From: G963702155 sp963702155
GTDB lineage: Bacteria > Pseudomonadota > Alphaproteobacteria > Micavibrionales > Micavibrionaceae
Reading direction: 5' to 3'
Assembly: GCA_963702155.1 (NCBI GenBank)
Contig: OY969717.1
Coordinates: 1,798,001 to 1,862,000 of the forward strand
DNA length: 64,000 bases
Position 1 is the stretch's first letter. Every line of letters starts with the position of its first letter. The position numbers and the translations under genes were made by a program. Positions 1 to 9,402 of the stretch are shown here, piece after piece. The notes under the pieces are model-generated. The model was not told the DNA's origin and did not search any database. It worked only from the letters and a program-made list of their open reading frames with translations.

Positions 1-189
1 TATGCTAATTTATATGATACACCGGCAAACACAGAACGAAAAAGCGTGGCCCTTAAAGCAATAGAGCTCATGTTAGATCGTGCTATTTATGAAAGTGAAA
101 CCAGACAAGAAATGCTTACATCTGTATTGTTGGCAGCAGAATTAGATGATGATGTCAAAAAAGTTGGAGCTCGACTGTCTGCGCAATAA
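1..189 (+). CDS. C-terminal end of a secreted tandem-paralogue protein (partial)
   Basis: This is the last 62 codons of a gene that begins before the window; the frame is open from base 1 to the TAA at 187-189. The encoded tail has the same C-terminal signature as the next four genes: YANLYD-x-PAN-x-ER, then an ALKAIELM helix and a SVLLAAEL helix. It is therefore a fifth member of the tandem family and shows that the array continues upstream. Only 48 bases separate its stop from the next start, which suggests co-transcription. I do not recognise the family and assign no function. Confidence 0.8.
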   Translation, partial: YANLYDTPANTERKSVALKAIELMLDRAIYESETRQEMLTSVLLAAELDDDVKKVGARLSAQ

Positions 190-237
190 GGTCGTTTTTT
201 TTAGTAATCAAAACCAATAGAATTTACCCTTAAAATA

Positions 238-1851
238 ATGAAAAACAACAATAACAATTTTAGAAAATACAAGATAAAAGGTCAAAATGCCGTGTTTTTT
301 ATCTTTATTGTATGTGTTTTTATTATTTCGAATGCAGTTTTAATAAAAGATGCAAAAGCTTTATGCGAAAATCCGGCCAGTTGGTGGTGTGTTGGTCCCG
401 TGGCTTGTGGTCAGGGTGATTGTGATGACGCTGGAGAGAATATTGAAGAATGGAATAATTATGGTGAAGATGATATTTTAGACGAATTTTGCGTAGATGA
501 TGATGATCTTAATAATAAAACAATGAAAAGAACAGATGGCAGTGATCCCGCAGAATACGATCCAGACCATATGGGAAATCATTCACATCTAGGTGGGCCA
601 GGATTTATTCCTCTTGGTCCATTACAGTCTTTGCTAGATCCTATTAAAAACTTATTAGACGCTTTTGGCGTAAGCATTAGTGATGGTCAATCAGGTAAAA
701 TGTCTGAATTTGATTATAAGTTTTGGATAGATAACGGTGTGCGGGCAATGATGGATATGTCTGAGCAAACGACAGCAATGGCCATGCTTCAAACTTATGC
801 AATAGGCACGTTTTTTGATGCAACTCAACAACTGGAAACACAGAGACTTTTTCATGAATTAAAATATCAGGCACACAGAGATTACACACCAAACAAAGAT
901 TTTTGTCGTTTTGGTACAGGCGTCCGTAGTCTTATGCCTTCCGAATATCGTTCAAACATAAATGCAATGGTTATGCATAGAGAATTTATGCAACGTCAAT
1001 TGGGCACAGGTCGTAGCCCGGGTGTATTCGAACAAACGCTAGATAAGGAAATGCGTTGGGATAATTTTCGACAAAAGCATTGTGATTTTCAAGATAACAA
1101 CTGGAGTAAAAGAGAAACAGGTCTGGCATTAGCCTGTGATCGTTCTGGGATAGGGAATGAAACAGTCGATCCTGAACGTGTAAACAGCGATATAGACTAT
1201 GGCCGGTTGGTAGCGCACCCAAGAACAATTGATGCAAATTTCAGAAACCCTAATATAGCGCAGCCGGAAACCGCATTAAAAGAAGACCTGTTATCACTAA
1301 GCCAAAATATATACGGTCATGAACATCTGCCCGCATTGAACGCGGATGATTTAATAGATAATAATACTCAAGCTTTATATCTTGCGTTGAGAACAGTGGT
1401 TGCAAAACGAAGTGTCGCACAAAACACATTTAATGAAATAGTAAGCATGAAAACAAGTGGAAGCTCTGATATCAGTGATGTTAATGATCCACCAGATGAC
1501 GATGATAACGATACAGCTTTTTATCTTGCTGCAATAATGAAGGAGTTGGGTGTAAAAAATGATGAGGTTTATAATATTATAGGCACCAGCCCAAGTTATT
1601 ATGCCCAATTAGAGTTAATAGCTAAAAAAATGTATCAGAACCCTGATTTCTACGCCAATCTCTATGATAAACCCATGAATGTGCGTAGGCGTCGCGCTGC
1701 TCTTAAGGCAATAGAAATGATGATTGATCGTGGTATATTCGAAAGTCAGCTTAGATATGAAATGATAAACTCCGTTCTTTTGGCAACAAGATTGCAATCT
1801 ACCTTTGAGGAACAAGAATCTGAGAGCAGTGTTGCGGGAGGTGGAAATTAA
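238..1851 (+). CDS. Secreted protein of unknown function, tandem paralogue 2
   Basis: Encodes 537 residues. The N-terminus is basic and then hydrophobic (about residues 17-40), ending near DAKA, as in a Sec signal peptide, so the protein is probably periplasmic or secreted. Shared family features follow: a helical QTYAIGTFFDATQQLETQR segment (about 180-205), an AHRDYTP-x4-CRFGTG motif, an FRQKHCD cysteine, a SDIDY motif, an AKRSVAQNTFNEI segment and the C-terminal PSYYAQ...YQNPDFYANLYDKP block. An Asp-rich stretch (about 414-428) precedes the C-terminal block. The start has no clear Shine-Dalgarno and was chosen because it gives a complete signal peptide. Function unknown; it could be a secretion-system accessory protein or a surface protein. 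Confidence 0.8.
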   Translation: MKNNNNNFRKYKIKGQNAVFFIFIVCVFIISNAVLIKDAKALCENPASWWCVGPVACGQGDCDDAGENIEEWNNYGEDDILDEFCVDDDDLNNKTMKRTDGSDPAEYDPDHMGNHSHLGGPGFIPLGPLQSLLDPIKNLLDAFGVSISDGQSGKMSEFDYKFWIDNGVRAMMDMSEQTTAMAMLQTYAIGTFFDATQQLETQRLFHELKYQAHRDYTPNKDFCRFGTGVRSLMPSEYRSNINAMVMHREFMQRQLGTGRSPGVFEQTLDKEMRWDNFRQKHCDFQDNNWSKRETGLALACDRSGIGNETVDPERVNSDIDYGRLVAHPRTIDANFRNPNIAQPETALKEDLLSLSQNIYGHEHLPALNADDLIDNNTQALYLALRTVVAKRSVAQNTFNEIVSMKTSGSSDISDVNDPPDDDDNDTAFYLAAIMKELGVKNDEVYNIIGTSPSYYAQLELIAKKMYQNPDFYANLYDKPMNVRRRRAALKAIEMMIDRGIFESQLRYEMINSVLLATRLQSTFEEQESESSVAGGGN

Positions 1852-1855
1852 AACA

Positions 1856-3268
1856 ATGAAAGCCATATTAAACATTTTAAAGCATAAAATCGCTTTAAAG
1901 CGATTTATTAAAATTCTTTGCGCGGCCTTAGTTTTGAGCTTTGTTACAACTGCAATAAATATTAAAGAGGCAAACGCGTGTTGTAGTTGTGATCGCGCAA
2001 CAAAAAAACGACTAGTTAAACTGTGGTACAGTAACGGTCCGCCGCGCTCTACAGCGCCACTAATAGTTGGCCGCATGTATACGGAGTTCTTTGCGCATCG
2101 GATTTTCATGGTTAATATCATGTGGGAAGATAATATATTGCCGGCAATGATGTTACTCGCAGATGAGTTGAGCGCGGTTGTAATGCAGCAAACAATGTCT
2201 GTAGGTATGTTTTTTGATGCAAAATATCAAATGGAGAGCGTACGAAAATTTCAAACTATCCGTGCTCAGATACATAAAGATTTTCACCCGAGTTCCGGTA
2301 TGTGTAAAATAGGAACGAATATAAAAAGCCTTGCAGCCTCTGACCGTAAATCTGAACTAACAGCATATGTTTTAAATCGTAGACTGCAAGATCGCCAAAC
2401 CGGAAAAGCATTTACATCTGCGTCTTCAGGCTCTGATATTGATATGAGCGCGCGTATGCAACAATTTAGAACTACATATTGTGATACGCATGGAAACAAT
2501 AATGGTCTTGAGTTTTTGTGCCAACACAATCCCGCTGATAGGACGCTTTTAACAACTGAAGACAGTGGAGGAGATAACAGGCAACGTTTAAACAATGATA
2601 TTGATTATGTGGATTTGGTTGAAGGCAAATGGACATTAGACATAGATTTTTCCGATGATGATATCACCAATGACGAAGCCGATGTCATGGCACTTGCAAC
2701 CAATTTATATGGTCAGGATGTTTTCAGACGCTTCCCGCGCCAATCTTTGAATAATGGTGTTAGGGGCACATTTACTAATCTACAAGAAGCATTCATGGAT
2801 ATGCGATCTATCATGGCAAAGCGAAATGTTGCACAAGTATCTTTTAATGAAATCGTAGGACAAAAATCGAGAGGAACTGCCGGGTCAAGAGAATACCTGA
2901 TGCAAGTCTTAGAAGACTTGGGGATTGATGACATGCAACAAAGGCAAATGCTGGTAGGGGATAATTTAGATGCTACAAACCTAGCGTTGGTACAGCCAAG
3001 TTATCATGCACAAATGGAAGTTCTTACAAAAAAATTATATCAACACCCTGATTTTTATACAGATCTTATAGATAAACCGGCCAATGTCGAACGTAAAGGA
3101 GTAGCTATACAAGCCATAGGTTTAATGCAGAAATTCGATATGTTTGAAAGCTATCTCAGAAGAGAGGCAAGCGCGTCTGTGCTTTTGGAATTAGAAATTG
3201 TCAAGCTTCAAAAGGAATTGGTTAACCAAGCCGGGGCGGTTTCAACATCTGGTATGGGGATGAGATAA
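1856..3268 (+). CDS. Secreted protein of unknown function, tandem paralogue 3
   Basis: Encodes 470 residues from the ATG at 1856, chosen over an earlier in-frame start at 1805 because a GGGAGGTGG ribosome-binding site lies at 1836-1844 and the ATG gives a proper signal peptide ending near EANA. The mature protein starts with the cysteine cluster CCSC. Family motifs follow in order: GMFFDAKYQME, IHKDFHPSSGMCKIGT, SLAASDRKSEL, FRTTYCD, LEFLCQ, NNDIDYVDL, DVMALATNLYG, AKRNVAQVSFNEI, PSYHAQMEVLTKKLYQHPDFY and a final helical tail. It starts 4 bases after the previous stop and its stop is 1 base before the next start, as in an operon. It is closest by eye to the following gene. Function unknown. 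Confidence 0.82.
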   Translation: MKAILNILKHKIALKRFIKILCAALVLSFVTTAINIKEANACCSCDRATKKRLVKLWYSNGPPRSTAPLIVGRMYTEFFAHRIFMVNIMWEDNILPAMMLLADELSAVVMQQTMSVGMFFDAKYQMESVRKFQTIRAQIHKDFHPSSGMCKIGTNIKSLAASDRKSELTAYVLNRRLQDRQTGKAFTSASSGSDIDMSARMQQFRTTYCDTHGNNNGLEFLCQHNPADRTLLTTEDSGGDNRQRLNNDIDYVDLVEGKWTLDIDFSDDDITNDEADVMALATNLYGQDVFRRFPRQSLNNGVRGTFTNLQEAFMDMRSIMAKRNVAQVSFNEIVGQKSRGTAGSREYLMQVLEDLGIDDMQQRQMLVGDNLDATNLALVQPSYHAQMEVLTKKLYQHPDFYTDLIDKPANVERKGVAIQAIGLMQKFDMFESYLRREASASVLLELEIVKLQKELVNQAGAVSTSGMGMR

Positions 3269-3269
3269 A

Positions 3270-4718
3270 ATGTTTGGATCCTTAAAAAATAGAGAGAAGC
3301 CTCTAATTAAAAGACTATATAGAAAAATTATAAAGTTTATTTTAATCATATCATTTCTTACACCGGTTACCTTGGGCATCTTTACTAGATCCGTTAAAGC
3401 AGATTCATGCTGTTCATGCCTTGCAACAACTATAGTAGAGGGCGCTATTCAATGGTTTAATCCCGTGCCGAGCGGTGGATTGATGCCAGGAGGTACATCA
3501 CCAAAAATATGGGTACGCGTTTTTCTCGCTTTTTACGGCATGAAAACATATTTCGACGAAATTGTTTGGAAGGAAAACCTTCAGACGGCTCTTATGCTAA
3601 TGGCAGAGCAAAGCACGGCAGTCACTGCCCAACAAGCTTTGATTATAGGGCAGTTTATGGACGCTAAACACCAAATGGAGACACAACAACTTTTACAAAC
3701 TATACATGCACGCGCGCACAAAGATTATCATCCAAGCCCAGGCATGTGTACATTTGCAACGCAAGCAAGATCTTTGGCAGCATCTGAGCGAAAAAGCGAA
3801 GTAGCCTTACATGTTTTAGCGCAAAGATCACAAGATCGTTATATGGGGCAAGCATATACAGCGTCAGCGTCAGGGGAAGCGGCAGACATAGAAACACGTT
3901 TACAACAGTACAGAGAGAATTATTGTGATCCGCAGGATAATGCGCAAGGTTTAACATTCATGTGTGAAACAGATCAAGAATTCGATAATGCAACAAGTGA
4001 TATAGGAGGCCAAAATAGGCAACGTCTGAACAAAGATATAGATTATGTTAGAACGCTGGAAGAACCGATGACTATTAGCCTTGATTTAACAAACGAAAAT
4101 ACACGTCACCACGCTGAAGACGTGATGGCGTTATCGGCTAATCTATATGCGCATAACGTTTTTCGTCGTTTTGAAGCCGAGCAGTTTGAAAGTAAACCAG
4201 ATACTGCAGAGTTCATAGATGTGATGGAAGAGTTTATGGATAAACGAGCTGTTCTTGCAAAAATGAACGTAGCAGAAACATCTTTTAATACGATTGCAGC
4301 CATGAAGTCAGAGGGTGCCCCCGGTACAAGAGAATTTATTGAAGAAGTTCTTACTCAACTTGGTGTTGATAATGCACAACAACGTTTCATGCTCATGGGC
4401 GATTATGTGATTGATCCGGATGAAAGCTTTACAGATCCAGATAATATTCAAGCTTTAAACCCGAGTTACTATGCTCAAATGGAAATTCTTGGTAAAAAGC
4501 TTTATCAACATCCTGATTTCTACACGAACTTATACGACAAGCCGGCGAATATTGATCGAAAATATGTAGCGATGCAAGCGATCGCATTAATGCAAAAGTT
4601 TGATTTGTTCAAAAGCCACTTGCGCAATGAAGCTAATCTGTCGGTTTTACTTGAACTCGAAGTAAGTGATATGCAAAAAAGCGCAGAAAATGAAATCGGA
4701 AAGATGGGAGGGCTTTAA
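3270..4718 (+). CDS. Secreted protein of unknown function, tandem paralogue 4
   Basis: Encodes 482 residues with an N-terminal signal peptide (hydrophobic about 20-38, cleavage near VKA). The mature end carries CCSC like paralogue 3. The family motifs are all present: QQALIIGQFMDAKHQMETQ, AHKDYHPSPGMC, RSLAASERKSE, YRENYCD, LTFMCE, NKDIDYVRTL, DVMALSANLYA, AKMNVAETSFNTI and NPSYYAQMEILGKKLYQHPDFY. The start is supported by GGGGATGAG just upstream (3256-3264). Spacing is 1 base from the gene before and 2 bases from the gene after, so translational coupling is likely. Three cysteines (MC, YC and the C of FMC) line up across all four full members. Function unknown. Confidence 0.82.
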   Translation: MFGSLKNREKPLIKRLYRKIIKFILIISFLTPVTLGIFTRSVKADSCCSCLATTIVEGAIQWFNPVPSGGLMPGGTSPKIWVRVFLAFYGMKTYFDEIVWKENLQTALMLMAEQSTAVTAQQALIIGQFMDAKHQMETQQLLQTIHARAHKDYHPSPGMCTFATQARSLAASERKSEVALHVLAQRSQDRYMGQAYTASASGEAADIETRLQQYRENYCDPQDNAQGLTFMCETDQEFDNATSDIGGQNRQRLNKDIDYVRTLEEPMTISLDLTNENTRHHAEDVMALSANLYAHNVFRRFEAEQFESKPDTAEFIDVMEEFMDKRAVLAKMNVAETSFNTIAAMKSEGAPGTREFIEEVLTQLGVDNAQQRFMLMGDYVIDPDESFTDPDNIQALNPSYYAQMEILGKKLYQHPDFYTNLYDKPANIDRKYVAMQAIALMQKFDLFKSHLRNEANLSVLLELEVSDMQKSAENEIGKMGGL

Positions 4719-4720
4719 GT

Positions 4721-6727
4721 ATGATACATAAATTAAGAAATGAGCCGCAGCTTTCCTTTAGCTGGAGAGCTTTAAACATACTTTGCTATAAAGCATCTTG
4801 TAAATTTCTAGTTGCAGTCTTTATCGTCCTGCTTTTTTCAATGCATACAGCTTATGCAAATCCTGAGGAAGGCGAATGTCAAACATTCAATGGCAATGGA
4901 TCTTGGTCAGGATGTATCGACGAAGCCGATACTTATGATTGCGAAAGTTTTTACGAAGTTAATCCCGACGATATTATTACAGACCGAAGTGGAAATAAAA
5001 CATGCGGAAACACGTTCGATTATACTCGTATGCGCTGCGAAAGCGGATCGCAAATTTTTAAATGTACATTTGCTCCCGGTTTTTATCAGGATAGTAATGA
5101 TATTACACAAGACAAAATCGATATTTTGAGCTGTGAAGAGCATGAAGACGAAGATTGTGATCCGCCCAATGATGCAGATCCTGATACAGACGTAGATGAT
5201 TCTGAAGAAAACACTTGTACAAATGATACTATAGGTAATGCTGGTGAATTAGATGAAGATCCAGCTGTAACAGGGAATGATGATAAAACAATTAACCTGA
5301 ATATGTTTCGCGCCAATCGCGGCGGTCAATTAACGGATGTCGGAGTAAATGAATACGAAGTCTATGACGCATGTAAAAGAAACTTAGATGATTTTATTAA
5401 TCCAAGCATGTGTCAAAAAGATGGAGAACGTATTGAAAAGCAAGTGAGTGCTGTTGAAAATAATTATGTACCAGTTTTTATTTTAATGGCGCAGGAGTTA
5501 AGTTCCGTTTTAATGAAGCATACAGAAATAATAGGTCAGTTTTTTGATGCGGAACAACAGCTTAAAACACAACGCCAAATACAGGAATTAGCCGCTGCTG
5601 CACATAAAGACTACCACCCTAGCGATCAAATGTGTCGGATTGGAACGTTTATGAACGGCGTAGCGAGATCTGATATTGGATCTGCCGTAGAGAAAAATGC
5701 ACTCAATAAAGTAAGTATGGCAAGGTTTTTAAGCAAATCATCTACAACCGCTGCTGGCGGTACATCTGTGGATGTAGCGGCACGCTTGCGCCAATTCCGT
5801 GAGGTGTATTGTGATCCTGATGACAACAATGCAAATCTTACTTTCATGTGTCAACATGACCAAGACGATCCTAATGTATCAGCAAGCGAAGATGTTGGGG
5901 GAGAGGATCCTTCAAGATTTAACAAGGATATTGATATTGCCAGAACGGTTCTAATGCCCCTAACCCTTGATATTGCAATGCGCAATCCTAATCGGCAAAA
6001 TCTGGACGATAGTCTGAATGCAGACGAGGAAGATGTAATGGCGCTCGCACGTAACCTGTACTGGCCAATTACATTTGACAACGTTGCGCAAGGAGAGGCA
6101 ATAGAGGGGAATAAAGAAGACTATCTCTTATTCAGGCGCATGGTTGCTATGCATAATATAGCTCAAAACTCTTACCTATCCTTGGTGGCCGCCAAAAGCG
6201 CGAATAAAATTGTAGATGAAGACGAACAATCCACATGTGAGTCTAATGGCGGTGAAGATACGGGCGATGCGGCCAATCCATGTAAATGTGAAGATAGCAG
6301 CGGGAACACAATTACATGCCCCGAAGACGGCAGTGATGGCGATGATGATATTGATATATCCGACGATGAAGAACGTGACAGCTCCGCAGAGTTTATGAGA
6401 GCGCTTCTTAAGGAATTTGGTATGGCTGATGATGAAATTTTTGCGTATCTTGGCGAAAACCCAAGCTATTATGCACAGATGGAAATCCTGACTAAAAAGC
6501 TCTACCAGCACCCTGATTTTTATACCAATCTTATTGATAAGCCGGCCAATGTTCGCCGTATTGGCGTTGCGCTTGACGCGATACGATTGATGCAGATGCG
6601 CGATAGCTATCAAAGCAATCTTCGCCGCGAAATGTTGACCTCGCTATTGGTTGAAGAAAAATTGATGCAGGAACAAATTGAAATTGATAAAGTTATCGGT
6701 TCTGAAATTGGAAGGCGCGCGCGCTAG
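4721..6727 (+). CDS. Secreted acidic protein of unknown function, tandem paralogue 5
   Basis: Encodes 668 residues, the longest member. A signal peptide at about 27-46 ends near AYA. A cysteine- and Asp/Glu-rich N-terminal extension (about 47-190) and a second acidic, cysteine-containing insertion (about 500-555) are absent from the shorter members. The shared core is intact: IGQFFDAEQQLKTQRQIQ, AHKDYHPSDQMCRIGT, FREVYCD, LTFMCQ, NKDIDIART, DVMALARNLYW, MHNIAQNSY and the C-terminal NPSYYAQMEILTKKLYQHPDFY block. A GGGAGG ribosome-binding site lies at 4707-4712. It closes the array. The acidic loops could bind divalent cations, which is inference. Function unknown. Confidence 0.82.
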   Translation: MIHKLRNEPQLSFSWRALNILCYKASCKFLVAVFIVLLFSMHTAYANPEEGECQTFNGNGSWSGCIDEADTYDCESFYEVNPDDIITDRSGNKTCGNTFDYTRMRCESGSQIFKCTFAPGFYQDSNDITQDKIDILSCEEHEDEDCDPPNDADPDTDVDDSEENTCTNDTIGNAGELDEDPAVTGNDDKTINLNMFRANRGGQLTDVGVNEYEVYDACKRNLDDFINPSMCQKDGERIEKQVSAVENNYVPVFILMAQELSSVLMKHTEIIGQFFDAEQQLKTQRQIQELAAAAHKDYHPSDQMCRIGTFMNGVARSDIGSAVEKNALNKVSMARFLSKSSTTAAGGTSVDVAARLRQFREVYCDPDDNNANLTFMCQHDQDDPNVSASEDVGGEDPSRFNKDIDIARTVLMPLTLDIAMRNPNRQNLDDSLNADEEDVMALARNLYWPITFDNVAQGEAIEGNKEDYLLFRRMVAMHNIAQNSYLSLVAAKSANKIVDEDEQSTCESNGGEDTGDAANPCKCEDSSGNTITCPEDGSDGDDDIDISDDEERDSSAEFMRALLKEFGMADDEIFAYLGENPSYYAQMEILTKKLYQHPDFYTNLIDKPANVRRIGVALDAIRLMQMRDSYQSNLRREMLTSLLVEEKLMQEQIEIDKVIGSEIGRRAR

Positions 6728-6830
6728 GCACGAGTGCATAAAAATATTCGCTCTAAGATCTAGTTAAAGCATGCACGCGCGCCTCTTTAAAAGCTCATCA
6801 CTTGAATATAAATTCCAAAACACCACAATC

Positions 6831-6847
6831 TGGCATCTCTTTTGCAT
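6831..6847 (+). promoter_or_regulatory. Sigma-54 (RpoN) promoter for flgK
   Basis: TGGCATCTCTTTTGCAT has the invariant GG (6832-6833) and GC (6844-6845) separated by exactly 10 bases and matches the TGGCAC-N5-TTGC consensus with one clear mismatch. It lies 94 bases before the flgK start in a non-coding gap, on the correct strand. RpoN control of class III/IV flagellar genes is well known in alphaproteobacteria such as Caulobacter. Confidence 0.7.
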
Positions 6848-6940
6848 TCTCATACTATTGAAATAGGTAACTCTTAAAATCGCTTTGAATAAAAGTGTCT
6901 TGCATAAGAGCCAGCCTTCAACAAAAAAGAGGTAAAAGCA

Positions 6941-9364
6941 ATGGGATTAGCCGCATTAGACGCCGCCCTGTCCGGTTTACGCGTATCACAGCAACAAATC
7001 AGCGTGATATCAAACAACATTGCAAATGTAGGCACCGAAGGCTATACACGGAAAATTTTGCCGCAAAGTGCACAGTCTTTGCTAGGGGAGACAGTAGGTG
7101 TGCGCGGCGAAACAATTGTTCGCAAGGTCGATCTTAATCTTGAAAAAGAGCTATGGACACAAGTAAGCTCAACAGCCTTTCATAGCGTGCAACAAAGCTA
7201 TTTAAGCCAAATTGAAACTTTTCATGGCCCGCCAGATGCGGAGCTATCCATTGCGGCCGAGCTTGGGCGGCTTCAGGATAGCTTTAGCGCGCTTGCCGAT
7301 AGCCCGGAAGAAAGTTATTTACAAAGCGGGGCAGTTAATAACGCGGTAGATATGGCGAATAAAATCAATGATTTTTCAGACCTGATTACACAACTTCGCA
7401 ACGATGCCCAAGACGAGATGGAAGTCACCGTTAATCAAATCAACACGCTTTTAAATCAGATCGCCGACTTAAATGATCAGGTGCAGGAAAATTTACCTGT
7501 TGGACGGACAATTGCTGCTTTAGAGGATCAGCGCGATCAGGCGATTAAAGAATTATCCGAGTTAATGGAAATCAGTTTTTTCACGCGTGGCGACGGTGTC
7601 TTGGTCGTACAATCAAATGAGGGGATAGAACTGGCATCTAATAGAGTAACAGAACTTACATTTGACCCGACCCGTTTATCGGCAAGTAGTGCATATCCAG
7701 ATAATGTGGCTGGCGTTTTTGCAGGAGATCCAGATAGAACAAGGACAGCCATTGATTTAACACCGCGCGGTATAAATGGCAAACTGGGCGCACTTATTGA
7801 ACTACGTGATGATACATTCCCAAGGCAAATGGCACAACTTGATGAACTGGCGCATAAATTGGCGCTTCGTTTTGAGGCGCAAGGATTGCGATTATTTACA
7901 GATAGATCCGGCACTCTGCCATCGGACGCACCGCCGGATACAAGTACCGATCCCGTAACACCGGTAGAATATGTCGGATTTTCTTCTACAATCTCTGTTA
8001 ATCAAGCCATTATCAGAGATCCGAGCATTATTCAGCGCGGAACGGCCGCAACTGATCTACCTGTACAGACAGGATCAAACGAAGTTATTCGCCGTATTGT
8101 GGAGTTTACCTTTACAGATACAGCCTTCGAACAAGCAACAGGCGTAACCGATATAAGAGCATTTGGGACTGGCGGAACCGACTTGCAAGAATGGCTAGGC
8201 ATACCATCACAAAATACAGTCACAGGCGGGCGTACATTTGGAAGCTTTGCTACGATTGGCGATTTAGTGGCATCTGCGGATACAGATCTTGACCCGCCGG
8301 CGGATGAGTTTCAGCTCACTTTTTCAGAAACCAGAGATGGTACGGGTAGCTTTACTATTACACTCAATATGCCGCAAGCCAACGCATTTCCGGGCGCATC
8401 GGCCGTAGATCAAATGGTCGCGCATATTAACAATGAAATTGCGGCCGCTACTATTCCCGCATCGCTCGGCGCGCAGGCCGCAGCAGGACCAAATGGAGAG
8501 CTTATTCTCCAATCCACAGGAACCATAGAAATTGACGGTGACTTTGGGCCGACCGGGATGGGGCAAACGGGTCTAAATTATTTGGGATTATCTCAGAACA
8601 CATATGCTCCAGATGATCCTTACTTTGATGTTCAAGTTGGAAACGATGCACCGGTGCGTATTTCTATAGAGCCTGGTGATACGGAAGCAGAATTAATAGA
8701 CAAATTGATTTATGATCCGTTAGTGCCGGGTGATGAAGGTGTGCCTGGTTTGGCTTATGATGCGGTCACATTTGCCGCAACCGGAGAACTGATCCTGCGT
8801 CCGGGGGATGATTTTGACAATCCGGCCTTTGGCGGGGATTTAAAAATAACCAGCGGGCCTTTTAAAACAGATAACGCCAATGCTACAAATCCTGATATCG
8901 TTGCCATTGGTGCAAATGGAGGCATAAACGTAGTATCGGCAATATTTGGAAGCTTTAATACAGGACCACCAGCACAAGATATCTCCCCAATGAGAGATGT
9001 TAGCTATAGCTCCCAAACTAACGGGTCTTTGACGCCGCCAATCCCCACCGAGGCATTCCGCGAAGATTTGCTTGGCCCCAATGCCAGTACATCTACAAAT
9101 TTAAAGGGGGTAACAAGATTGCTGGATTACGCTCAAAAAATTGTAAACCAACAGACTCAAGAGTTACTGACAATTGAAAAGCGGCTTGCCGATGAGCAAA
9201 CTCTACGTGACATTTTGCAAAATCAATTTTTAGATGAATCAGGCGTTAATATTGATGAAGAGCTTGGATATTTAATAATCGTGCAAACAGCATACAGCGC
9301 CGCCGCGCGAGTAGTGTCAGCCGTGGATGAGTCCTTCCGCGAACTTCTTGCGGCGGTAGGGTAA
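6941..9364 (+). CDS. flgK: Flagellar hook-associated protein 1 (FlgK)
   Basis: Encodes 807 residues. It forms the first hook-filament junction ring outside the cell. The N-terminus has the classic axial-protein helix (SGLRVSQQQISVISNNIAN, with the NVGTEGYTRK turn at about 30-39) and the C-terminus the matching coiled-coil helix (VNIDEELGYLI...AYSAAARVVSAVDE). The middle, about 270-700, is long and variable, as expected for the exposed domains, and makes the protein longer than the ~550 residues of enteric FlgK. An AAGAGGT ribosome-binding site precedes the ATG. It is exported by the flagellar type III apparatus, so the lack of a signal peptide is normal. flgL follows 38 bases downstream. Confidence 0.93.
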   Translation: MGLAALDAALSGLRVSQQQISVISNNIANVGTEGYTRKILPQSAQSLLGETVGVRGETIVRKVDLNLEKELWTQVSSTAFHSVQQSYLSQIETFHGPPDAELSIAAELGRLQDSFSALADSPEESYLQSGAVNNAVDMANKINDFSDLITQLRNDAQDEMEVTVNQINTLLNQIADLNDQVQENLPVGRTIAALEDQRDQAIKELSELMEISFFTRGDGVLVVQSNEGIELASNRVTELTFDPTRLSASSAYPDNVAGVFAGDPDRTRTAIDLTPRGINGKLGALIELRDDTFPRQMAQLDELAHKLALRFEAQGLRLFTDRSGTLPSDAPPDTSTDPVTPVEYVGFSSTISVNQAIIRDPSIIQRGTAATDLPVQTGSNEVIRRIVEFTFTDTAFEQATGVTDIRAFGTGGTDLQEWLGIPSQNTVTGGRTFGSFATIGDLVASADTDLDPPADEFQLTFSETRDGTGSFTITLNMPQANAFPGASAVDQMVAHINNEIAAATIPASLGAQAAAGPNGELILQSTGTIEIDGDFGPTGMGQTGLNYLGLSQNTYAPDDPYFDVQVGNDAPVRISIEPGDTEAELIDKLIYDPLVPGDEGVPGLAYDAVTFAATGELILRPGDDFDNPAFGGDLKITSGPFKTDNANATNPDIVAIGANGGINVVSAIFGSFNTGPPAQDISPMRDVSYSSQTNGSLTPPIPTEAFREDLLGPNASTSTNLKGVTRLLDYAQKIVNQQTQELLTIEKRLADEQTLRDILQNQFLDESGVNIDEELGYLIIVQTAYSAAARVVSAVDESFRELLAAVG

Positions 9365-9402
9365 CGTTAAAAAATAGTGTTTGAAAAAGGAAATTTAAGA
9401 AC

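Noticed and set aside
1615..2121. Long minus-strand open frame across two paralogues
   Set aside because: It lies fully opposite two well supported genes, has no ribosome-binding site and no protein-like signature.
6176..6613. 145-codon minus-strand open frame
   Set aside because: Antisense to the conserved C-terminal half of paralogue 5; composition is that of a shadow.
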